Assembly: GCA_023436385.1 (NCBI GenBank)
Contig: JAEZJH010000580.1
Location: 1 to 9,208 of the forward strand
Length of the DNA stretch: 9,208 nucleotides
Reading direction: 5' to 3'
DNA from: Pseudomonadota bacterium
GTDB lineage: Bacteria > Myxococcota > Myxococcia > Myxococcales > Vulgatibacteraceae
The position numbers and the translations under genes are program-made. The number at the start of each line of letters is the position of its first letter. Within the stretch, counting starts at the first letter, position 1. This document shows, in pieces, positions 1 through 7,831 of this stretch. Below the pieces are notes generated by a model. The model searched no databases. It was not told where the DNA came from and worked only from the letters and a program-made list of their open reading frames with translations.

Positions 1-446
1 TACGAGCGCATCGCCGCGAAGAGGAGGAAGGGGACGGCGCCGGGGATCCGGAGCCAGAGGTAGATCCGGGCCTCGGCGATCACCGCCGGCTCGATCCCGA
101 ACGGTCCGAGGATCGCCGGGGCGAGGAAGGCGCAGAGGCCGATCCCCCCGCCGACCAGGAAGGCGAGCCAAACGCCCTGCCAGAGGAGTCGGCGGGCCCG
201 GAGGTACTCCCCGGCGCCGAACGCCTGGGCGATCAGCGGGTCGAGGGAGAGCATCACCCCGGTGCCGGTGATGGTGAGGAAGAAGAAGATCGCGTTGCCG
301 AGGCCGACCGCCGCCAGCTGCCCGGCGCCGAGGCGCCCGACGATGGCGGCGTCGACGGTGGTGATCAGCTGGTTCCCGGCGTGGGCCAGGACCAGCGGGA
401 AGGCGAGGCGAACCAGGGCGCGGAGCTCGGCGAGGCGGGACGACAT
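1..446 (-). CDS. MATE-family multidrug/cation efflux transporter, N-terminal part (C-terminus beyond window)
   Basis: An integral inner-membrane antiporter that would export organic cations or drugs in exchange for Na+ or H+. Only the first 148 codons are present; the gene continues past base 1. The reading begins MSSRLAELRALVRLAFPLVL. An Asp at residue 32 in the first membrane segment (TTVDAAIVGRLG) matches the TM1 acidic residue typical of NorM-type MATE proteins. Residues 66-80 (LSLDPLIAQAFGAGE) are the family's TM2/loop signature. Further hydrophobic stretches lie near residues 11-31, 45-68, 91-112 and 133-146. The ATG at 446-444 is the natural start, because the membrane segment follows at once. 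No Shine-Dalgarno is visible before it. It follows acnA on the same strand after a 139-bp gap rich in hairpins, so it is probably a separate transcript. The substrate cannot be told from this fragment. The family call is confident. Confidence 0.9.
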   Translation of the reverse strand, partial: MSSRLAELRALVRLAFPLVLAHAGNQLITTVDAAIVGRLGAGQLAAVGLGNAIFFFLTITGTGVMLSLDPLIAQAFGAGEYLRARRLLWQGVWLAFLVGGGIGLCAFLAPAILGPFGIEPAVIAEARIYLWLRIPGAVPFLLFAAMRS

Positions 447-454
447 CGGGCGCG

Positions 455-460
455 GGTATA
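455..460 (-). promoter_or_regulatory. candidate -10 element (TATACC) for the MATE gene, possibly leaderless
   Basis: On the minus strand the hexamer TATACC ends 8 nt before the ATG of the MATE gene. A TTTACC sequence lies 19 nt upstream as a weak -35. With this spacing, transcription would start at or next to the A of the ATG, giving a leaderless mRNA. That would agree with the lack of any GGAGG-like site. The evidence is hexamer similarity and spacing only. Confidence 0.3.
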
Positions 461-497
461 CCGGCGTCCGGGACCGCCGGTAAAGGGCCGCGCCCGC

Positions 498-518
498 GGC
501 GCGAGGGCTCGCCGCGCC
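498..518 (-). terminator. GC-rich hairpin in the acnA-MATE gap, possible terminator without U-tract
   Basis: GGCGCG (498-503) is the exact reverse complement of CGCGCC (513-518), with a 9-nt loop. An alternative fold pairs GCGAG (501-505) with CTCGC (508-512). It lies 68-88 nt beyond the acnA stop. No run of T follows on the minus strand, only a weak CCTTTA further on. It may help end or stabilise the acnA transcript, but such hairpins also arise by chance at this GC content. Confidence 0.25.
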
Positions 519-550
519 ACGGCGGCGGGCCCGGGGCGATCGCGTGGCGA

Positions 551-570
551 CCGCGGCCGTACGGCCGTGG
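551..570 (-). terminator. palindromic hairpin just after acnA
   Basis: The segment is a near-perfect 20-bp palindrome centred on GTAC, with a perfect 14-bp core (CGGCCGTACGGCCG, 554-567) and one mismatched pair near its ends. It begins 16 nt after the acnA stop codon. No T-tract follows, so it is not a classic intrinsic terminator. It could be an mRNA 3'-end hairpin or a protein-binding palindrome. Confidence 0.3.
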
Positions 571-585
571 TCCGCCCGGCCGCGA

Positions 586-3246
<2,661 letters not shown>

Positions 3247-3258
3247 GCTCTCCCCCCG

Positions 3259-3274
3259 CGCCGGCGTTCCGGCG
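3259..3274 (-). other. stem-loop in the acnA 5' leader
   Basis: CGCCGG (3259-3264) and CCGGCG (3269-3274) form a perfect 6-bp stem with a 4-nt loop. It ends directly at the GGGGGGAGAGC purine run preceding the acnA ATG, so if transcribed it could affect ribosome access. The loop is not CAGUG, so this is not an iron-responsive element. At this GC content it may be chance. Confidence 0.25.
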
Positions 3275-3494
3275 GTGCGCCCCTAGCGTTGCGCGTTTGT
3301 CCCCGTTTAGCAGATGGCCTGTCCGGCTGCCCGCCCCACAAGGGGGCCGGCCGTTCGTTGCATTTCACCGTACGGATGCGCGCCGATGGGGGTGGTCGCA
3401 CCTCGATCCTCCCGGGCCATCCGGTGGTCGTCCCCGCGGCTGACCGGTCCCACCCGAAGCCGGAGCCCTCCGGACCGGCGGGCCGGCGAAAGCG

Positions 3495-3523
3495 TCGACG
3501 GCCCGGGGACGATCGTTTAGGAT
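3495..3523 (+). promoter_or_regulatory. candidate promoter for the 263-aa gene
   Basis: TCGACG (3495-3500) and TAGGAT (3518-3523) are each 4/6 matches to the sigma-70 -35 and -10 hexamers, with the ideal 17-bp spacer. Transcription would start near 3530, just before the AGGAGG at 3536. The hexamers are weak and there is no other support. Confidence 0.3.
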
Positions 3524-3535
3524 GCCCGGCCCCTC

Positions 3536-3541
3536 AGGAGG
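3536..3541 (+). promoter_or_regulatory. Shine-Dalgarno AGGAGG that fixes the TTG start at 3548
   Basis: A perfect AGGAGG lies 6 nt before a TTG codon that opens the 263-aa frame. The nearby ATG at 3522 is in another frame and precedes the site, so the TTG is the supported start. Confidence 0.8.
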
Positions 3542-3547
3542 CCCGCC

Positions 3548-4339
3548 TTGATCCCCGTCGTTCCCGCGCCCTGGCCCCGCCCCCGCTACGTTCCGGCGGG
3601 TGCGGCGACCTTCGCCTACGTCGTCCTGCTTCCCGAGCCGATCGAGCTGGCCAAGAAGGACCACCCGCTCTTCGAGTCGATCCGCCTGGAGACCAAGATC
3701 CGGGTCGACGAGCCGGACTGGTTCCGGGGCATGACCGATCCAAAGACCTCCTTCGGCGGGCAGCTCCTCCGCACCCCGGGGATCGACATCGTCGGCGCCC
3801 AGTCCTGCCAGGCGGCGATGATCGTCTCCGGCCTGGTCGAGGACCCGAAGGACCTGGGCTACCTCCAGCGCGCCTTCCTGATCCTCAAGCTCCTCACCGG
3901 CGCCGGGGCGATCGCCGCCTGCGACGTCGAGGCGCTGGCCTGGTGGACCCGGGAGCAGCTCGAGGAACTGCCCGACGACTGGGAGTTCGACGTCGCCGAT
4001 CACATCCGCGTCGTCGCCGAGTCGGCCGGGGACGAGCCCGGCGCCGGCCTCCTCTTCCACACCCTGGGGATGGGGAAGTTCGGCCGTCCCGACGTGGCGA
4101 TCGGCGGCCTGGAGCGGGAGCACACCGCCGCCGCCAGCGAGATGCTGGAGAACCTCGCCACCGCCCTCGCCGAGGGCGACGCCTTCGAGACCGACGACGT
4201 GGTCGAGCCCGACGGCTTCCCGCCGCTGCGCTGCGACGAGCTGGAGGACGACTCCGAATCGGCGGACCCGATCTTCCGGAACCGGTCGATCTGGCTCACC
4301 CCGGAGGAAGAGGGCGCCGGGGAGCCGCCGGCCGAGTAG
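3548..4339 (+). CDS. Acidic 263-aa protein of unknown function (possibly DUF4261-like)
   Basis: I do not recognise a biochemical function. The frame begins at TTG, supported by AGGAGG 6 nt upstream, and reads MIPVVPAPWPRPRYVPAGAA. There is no signal peptide or transmembrane segment, so it is probably cytosolic. Residues 20-30 (ATFAYVVLLPE) look like a buried beta strand. Residues 87-125 are rich in small and hydrophobic residues (CQAAMIVSGL, LILKLLTGAGAIAACD). Residues 171-185 carry the most distinctive motif, HTLGMGKFGRPDVAI, which recalls the G-M-x-x-F-G-x-P-[DE] signature I associate with DUF4261-type proteins. That match is from memory and unverified. Residues 211-263 are an acidic, probably disordered tail, with strings such as DELEDDSESAD. 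Base and codon use match the neighbours. It converges on thyX with 24 bp between stop codons, so the two genes are not in one operon. That this is a real gene is nearly certain; the family is not. Confidence 0.88.
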   Translation: MIPVVPAPWPRPRYVPAGAATFAYVVLLPEPIELAKKDHPLFESIRLETKIRVDEPDWFRGMTDPKTSFGGQLLRTPGIDIVGAQSCQAAMIVSGLVEDPKDLGYLQRAFLILKLLTGAGAIAACDVEALAWWTREQLEELPDDWEFDVADHIRVVAESAGDEPGAGLLFHTLGMGKFGRPDVAIGGLEREHTAAASEMLENLATALAEGDAFETDDVVEPDGFPPLRCDELEDDSESADPIFRNRSIWLTPEEEGAGEPPAE

Positions 4340-4363
4340 CGGTCGATCCAGGGGCCTCGGGTC

Positions 4364-5941
4364 TCAGAGCAGCCGGCGGTACTCGTCGGGCGCGAGGCGC
4401 CAGACCGGGACCCCGCAGAAGCGGGGACCCTCCGGGCAGACCGGCCGCGTGCCCGCGTCGGCCCGGAGGCCGCAGGGCGGAAGCAGCCAGCGGCCCAGCT
4501 CCGGGTGCACGGCGCGGACCTGGGCGACCTCGTCCACGGTGGCGGCCCAGATCTCCTCCTGCGCGGTGTAGCAGAGCCGCGTCGTCCACTTGTGGTGGAG
4601 GTGGAGGAGGTCGCCCGACTCCGTGAAGCGGATCGGGAAGGCGTTGGGGAGGAGGTAGAGCGCGCGCTCCGCGTCGACGCCGGCGGAGAGGAGCGCGTCG
4701 ATCGCCGTCCAGGTCTCCCGGAGACAGGTCGCGTACTCGTCCCGGGCGGCGGGGGTCCGCTCGATCAGCGTCGGAAGCACGGCGTCGGGATCGCCGCCGG
4801 CGTACTGCGCGGCCAGGACCGGGCGGGTGGCCGGCACCATCCGGTGGCGCTGGTCCTGCGAGTCCGCCGAGTGGGAGAGCCTCTTCCGGAAGGTGTAGTG
4901 GGCGTGGGAGAGCGCCCGGGTGGCCTTGCCCAGGGTGGTGAGGGTGAGGGTGTCGCCGAGGAGCGGGTTCTCCCGGGGGCGGAGCACGGCGGCGATCGCC
5001 CTCGCGTCCGGGAGCTGGTCGGGCAGCGCGCCCACCGTGGTGCGCACCGCCTCCGCGACGCTGGCCTCGCCCCGGGCCGAGTGGTCGACGAGGCGGGAGA
5101 TCCGGCCGTCCAGCGAGGCGTCGAAGGCGGCGTTGAAGGCCCTCGCCCGGGACCCCGGGGTGCCGTGCTCCGCGAGGTGCGAAAGGAGCCGGGCCTCGGG
5201 GGTGTCCTCGAGGGGGAGGGGGTCCTCGGCGTTCCGGAGATACAGCGGATCGTGGGCCTCGACCGCCGCACACATCTTCTCGACCAGGAGCCGGGTCTCC
5301 GCCGGCACGTCGAGCATCCCGGCGAGGCGGCGGTAGCGGTGGAGGGTGAGCCCGGAGACCGTGTGATACAGGTGCGCGTGGGTGGCGATCGGCAAGACGT
5401 AGCGCGCCACCTCCTGCGCCTTCTTGGTGATCGCCCCGGCGTGTTTCGCCTCGTCCTTCGCCCGGGCCGGGAAGATCCGGAAGTACTCCGCCCGTACCGC
5501 CGGGGCGAGCAGGTCGACGAGCCGCCGGTAGGAGGCGTGCTGCCGCTCCACCGTCGCGAGATACAGCGCCCGTTCCCGCGCCGGCAGCGCCGGGACCCAC
5601 ACGTTTCCCGGCCGCACCTCCACGTAGCGCTGCGACACCTGCTCCGAGTTGTAGAACGGGTGGGCGTGGAGAAACGACCAGATCGCCTGCCTCGAGACCT
5701 TCGAGAGCACGAACTGAAAGTGGGCGTGCTGGAGGGTGGTGTGGTGCCCCGCCCGATACGTCTCGCCGGCGAGCCGATCCCGGAGCGCCCGGGCCTTCTC
5801 GTCCCGGGCCACCTCCTCGACGCCGATCGGCCGGGACGAGTAGCAGGTCCGGGCGGTGGCCACCGCGTTGTCGAGCGGCCGGGGCGTGGCCCAGACCAGC
5901 CGCACCTCCGGCTCCGGCGACATCGGCTCGTTCGCGTCCAC
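4364..5941 (-). CDS. thyX: Tandem-domain FAD-dependent thymidylate synthase-like protein (ThyX family)
   Basis: ThyX makes dTMP from dUMP using methylene-tetrahydrofolate and FAD/NADPH. Canonical ThyX is about 220-250 aa and tetrameric; this protein is 525 aa and appears to hold two ThyX folds. Domain 1 (about 12-240) has ARTCYSS (30-36), HHTTLQHAHFQFVLSKVSRQ (66-85) and then YNSEQVSQRY (97-106). It therefore keeps the E/S/R residues of the S-x-R-Y half of the signature, but has LHAH where RHR is expected. Domain 2 (about 315-490) has SQDQRHRMVPATRP (361-374), which keeps Q-x-RHR but has no S-x-R-Y. It then has LLPNAFP (430-436) and R455 followed by AQEEI (460-464), as in the ThyX C-terminus. 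The tail carries Cys490, Cys502 and Cys509. The start is GTG at 5941, with GGAGG 7 nt upstream; an internal ATG (codon 7) lacks a site. A 15-codon leader ORF in the same frame ends in TAG one codon before this start. Long ThyX relatives are known, but whether this one is an active synthase is inference. Confidence 0.88.
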   Translation of the reverse strand: MDANEPMSPEPEVRLVWATPRPLDNAVATARTCYSSRPIGVEEVARDEKARALRDRLAGETYRAGHHTTLQHAHFQFVLSKVSRQAIWSFLHAHPFYNSEQVSQRYVEVRPGNVWVPALPARERALYLATVERQHASYRRLVDLLAPAVRAEYFRIFPARAKDEAKHAGAITKKAQEVARYVLPIATHAHLYHTVSGLTLHRYRRLAGMLDVPAETRLLVEKMCAAVEAHDPLYLRNAEDPLPLEDTPEARLLSHLAEHGTPGSRARAFNAAFDASLDGRISRLVDHSARGEASVAEAVRTTVGALPDQLPDARAIAAVLRPRENPLLGDTLTLTTLGKATRALSHAHYTFRKRLSHSADSQDQRHRMVPATRPVLAAQYAGGDPDAVLPTLIERTPAARDEYATCLRETWTAIDALLSAGVDAERALYLLPNAFPIRFTESGDLLHLHHKWTTRLCYTAQEEIWAATVDEVAQVRAVHPELGRWLLPPCGLRADAGTRPVCPEGPRFCGVPVWRLAPDEYRRLL

Positions 5942-5944
5942 GCC

Positions 5945-5992
5945 CTACCCTCCCTCCGGTCCCCGGGCCTCTCCGCGCGCCGAATCCGCCAT
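5945..5992 (-). CDS. 15-codon leader ORF, in frame with and directly upstream of thyX
   Basis: The ATG at 5992 opens a frame reading MADSARGEARGPEGG, which ends at TAG (5947-5945). One codon (GGC) then separates the TAG from the GTG that starts thyX, and all three lie in the same reading frame. An AGGAGGTAA lies 5 nt before the ATG when measured from AGGAGG. It is the strongest ribosome site in the window and better than the one assigned to thyX itself. The peptide is small, polar and Gly/Glu/Arg-rich, with no run of a regulatory amino acid. It could be a leader peptide coupled to thyX. It could be the true N-terminus of ThyX with a nonsense mutation, a sequencing error or UAG readthrough. 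Or it could be chance. The ORF itself is certain; its translation is inferred. Confidence 0.5.
   Translation of the reverse strand: MADSARGEARGPEGG
5949..5953 (-). promoter_or_regulatory. Shine-Dalgarno GGAGG for the GTG start of thyX
   Basis: On the minus strand GGAGG ends 7 nt before the GTG at 5941. It sits inside the last codons of the upstream leader ORF, so ribosomes translating the leader would pass over it. This arrangement is typical of translational coupling. Confidence 0.6.
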
Positions 5993-5994
5993 TC

Positions 5995-6003
5995 TTACCT
6001 CCT
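5995..6003 (-). promoter_or_regulatory. near-consensus Shine-Dalgarno AGGAGGTAA before the thyX leader
   Basis: Read on the minus strand this is AGGAGGTAA, complementary to the 16S rRNA 3' end over AGGAGGT plus a further A. It lies 5 nt (measured from AGGAGG) before the ATG at 5992-5990. Such a strong site makes initiation at that ATG likely if the region is transcribed. Confidence 0.7.
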
Positions 6004-6049
6004 CGACCGGGCCGGCGGCAAGCCTCGTGGGCACGCGCACGGAGGCAAC

Positions 6050-6063
6050 GGAGCGGCCGCTCC
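6050..6063. other. perfect 14-bp palindrome upstream of the thyX leader
   Basis: GGAGCGGCCGCTCC is its own reverse complement. It lies in the 161-bp gap between the Nudix-MBL gene and thyX, 39 bp past the former's stop and about 58 bp before the leader ATG. It could be a dimeric repressor operator or a loop-poor hairpin. No T-tract follows it on the minus strand. It is built only of G/C plus one A/T pair, so chance is a real alternative. Confidence 0.3.
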
Positions 6064-6102
6064 CACGCCGATCGTCCGGCGCAGAGCGCGCATTCGGCCA
6101 CC

Positions 6103-7614
6103 TCAGCCGGCGATCCAGCGCTCCCCGGCGCGGCGGACCTGCCCCCCGCGCTCGAGCTCCTCGAGCGAGGCCAGGGCGCTGCGCTCTGCCACCGGGTGCA
6201 GCGCCGCCGGCGTGTCCGCATACACGGAGGCGACGATCGCCGGGAGGGTCCCCTCGCCCCGGACCACCGCCTCCCGGACCGAGACCAGCCGGGCCTCCCG
6301 GTGCGCCAGGTACTCGTCGAGCTTGCCGTGGCCCTCCGGGATCGGCGCGCCGTGGGACGGATACAGCGTGCCCTCGGGAAGCGCGCGGATCCGGCGGAGG
6401 GAGTCGAGATACCGGCCGAGGTGACCCTCCGGCGGATCGATCACGATCGTCGAGCCGTTGGCCACCAGATCCCCGCAGATCAGCGCGCCCGACTCCGGAT
6501 CCCGGAGCACCAGGTGCCCGTCGGCATGGCCCTCGGTCAGCAGACACTCGAGCGTCATCGGCCGGGGCCCGTCCAGCCGGATCGAGACGCCGTCGTCGAG
6601 CTCGGGCGAGGCCCCTGGGACCCGGGCCGCGGTGGCGGCGGAGGCCCAGATCGGCACGCCGAAGCGCGCCGCCACCGCCGCGGCGCCGCCGACGTGATCC
6701 GGGTGATGGTGGGTGAGGACGACGCACCGCACCCGGCGGCCCTCGGCCTCGAGGCCCGCGAGCAGCCTCTCCAGCGCCGCCTGCTCCTCCGGCCACGGCG
6801 AGCCCGGGTCGATCACCGCCAGCTCGCCAGTGCCGACCACGTGGCAGTTGGTGTGGAACGCCGGCGGCAGTGTCGGCGTGCGGAGCGGGACCACGTGGAT
6901 CCCCCGCTGGAACTCGATGCGATCGACCACGTGCTCGGCGTCGCAGAACGGCGGGTTCCGGAGCCGCGACACCGCCGCCTCCGGCGCGAATCCGGCGAGG
7001 ACGGCGAGGGCGTGGTGGTTCGGCGGGTGGAGCAGCACCCGGCCCCGCTCCCAGGCGGCGAGCGCCTCCGCGGGTTTCACCCACTCGCCGGCCACCAGCT
7101 CCCCGGGGAGGATCTCCGTCTCCGCTTCCTCCGGCGCCCGGACCAGGTAGAACCGCGTGTCGTAGCGCACCGGCGAGTGGGGTGGCGTGAGCCAGCGGCC
7201 GGCGGGGATCAGCGCTCCGCCGTCGAGGGCCAGGTCCTCCCGCTCGACGATCCCCGCGAACGAGCCGCCCTCGAGCAGCTCCCGGCGCAGCTCCGCCCGG
7301 TGGCCCGGACGAAGGCGGGACGCGCCCGCGGCCAGCAGCAGGCCGGTCTCCTCGAAGACCTCGCGGATCGCCGCGGCGACGAGCGGCGCCTCCTCGGGAC
7401 GACACCGCTCGACCCGGGTGACCGCGTCCAGGCGATCGACCCGGCCGCCGGGGAAGGCGTGAAACCCCGCCGAGAAGGAGAGCCGGGGGCTCCGCCGCAC
7501 CAGGAAAACCTCGAGGTCGGGCCCCTGGCCGCGCCAGAGGATCACCGCCGCGGCGTCCCGGGGCTTCGCCGGGACGAAGGGAAGCTCCTGGCCGAGGAGG
7601 CTGGCGTCGCTCAT
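6103..7614 (-). CDS. Nudix hydrolase (NUDT19-like) fused to metallo-beta-lactamase-fold hydrolase (LACTB2-like)
   Basis: A 503-aa two-enzyme protein. Residues 18-210 form a Nudix domain. FPGGRVD (54-60) and REVFEETG (84-91) are the two ends of the Nudix box, with about 26 residues between them. That enlarged spacing, plus EWVKPAEALAAWERG and HPPNHHAL (196-203), resembles NUDT19/NUDT7-type CoA or nucleoside-diphosphate hydrolases. Residues 235-425 form the metallo-beta-lactamase domain. The zinc motifs are THHHPDHVGG (301-310, giving H302, H304, D306, H307), H363 in TEGHADGH, D382 in CGDLV and H421 in YPSHG. Residues 430-503 resemble the LACTB2 winged-helix tail (HREARLVSVREAV, then LASLEELERGG). 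LACTB2 is a single-stranded RNA endonuclease, and other members of the group are thioesterases or glyoxalase II-like. The start is ATG at 7614; no Shine-Dalgarno is visible. It precedes thyX on the same strand by 161 bp. The domain calls are firm; the substrate is unknown. Confidence 0.92.
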   Translation of the reverse strand: MSDASLLGQELPFVPAKPRDAAAVILWRGQGPDLEVFLVRRSPRLSFSAGFHAFPGGRVDRLDAVTRVERCRPEEAPLVAAAIREVFEETGLLLAAGASRLRPGHRAELRRELLEGGSFAGIVEREDLALDGGALIPAGRWLTPPHSPVRYDTRFYLVRAPEEAETEILPGELVAGEWVKPAEALAAWERGRVLLHPPNHHALAVLAGFAPEAAVSRLRNPPFCDAEHVVDRIEFQRGIHVVPLRTPTLPPAFHTNCHVVGTGELAVIDPGSPWPEEQAALERLLAGLEAEGRRVRCVVLTHHHPDHVGGAAAVAARFGVPIWASAATAARVPGASPELDDGVSIRLDGPRPMTLECLLTEGHADGHLVLRDPESGALICGDLVANGSTIVIDPPEGHLGRYLDSLRRIRALPEGTLYPSHGAPIPEGHGKLDEYLAHREARLVSVREAVVRGEGTLPAIVASVYADTPAALHPVAERSALASLEELERGGQVRRAGERWIAG

Positions 7615-7761
7615 GGCCGGGGAAGGTAACAGCCCCGCCGGCCCCCGGAAAACACCGGCAGGGGTCGCGGGCTCCGCCGCCCCGCCGTCTCGGGCCGGAG
7701 CACCCGCCGGAACCCGGGCTCGGCTCGCCCGGAAGCTCCGGGAGGTCGGCCGCTCGATCCC

Positions 7762-7792
7762 CTGGCAAACCTGGCCCCGATCCTGCTATGTC
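7762..7792 (+). promoter_or_regulatory. weak candidate promoter for the purine permease gene
   Basis: CTGGCA (7762-7767, 4/6 to -35) is followed after 19 bp by TATGTC (7787-7792), which is preceded by TG as in an extended -10. The spacer is longer than ideal and the -10 matches only 3/6. The site is suggested mainly by its position 40 bp before the ATG. Confidence 0.2.
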
Positions 7793-7831
7793 GCGCGCCG
7801 AACACTCGTCACCTTCTTCCCTCGAGGCTTC

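Larger units (their letters stand above)
3247..3547. other. divergent intergenic region between acnA and the 263-aa gene
   Basis: This 301-bp gap lies between two genes transcribed away from each other, so it should hold both promoters. On the acnA side there is a 6-bp stem, 4-nt loop hairpin (3259-3274). On the right side a weak promoter-like pair precedes the TTG gene (3495-3523). A small CCGTACGG palindrome (3368-3375) lies in the middle. I see no RNA gene, and no small ORF with a credible ribosome site. Confidence 0.6.

Noticed and set aside
3259..3274. Iron-responsive element in the acnA leader
   Set aside because: The hairpin loop is AACG on the mRNA strand, not CAGUGN, and the bulged C of an IRE is missing.
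4296..6221. 641-codon minus-strand frame over thyX
   Set aside because: It is a frame shadow of thyX. All ThyX motifs are in the other frame.
7762..7790. Sigma-54 promoter (TGGCA ... TGCTA) before the permease
   Set aside because: The GG and GC elements must be about 10 bp apart. Here TGGCA and TGCTA are far more widely spaced.
7613..7831. 73-codon N-terminal extension of the purine permease
   Set aside because: The frame is open, but the extension is basic and Pro/Arg-rich, has no ribosome site at its start, overlaps the start of the divergent Nudix-MBL gene and has no counterpart in the AzgA family.
7792..7831. Purine riboswitch before the permease
   Set aside because: The leader is too short for a purine aptamer if the proposed start is right, and I see none of the conserved junction and loop pairing in the 217-bp gap.
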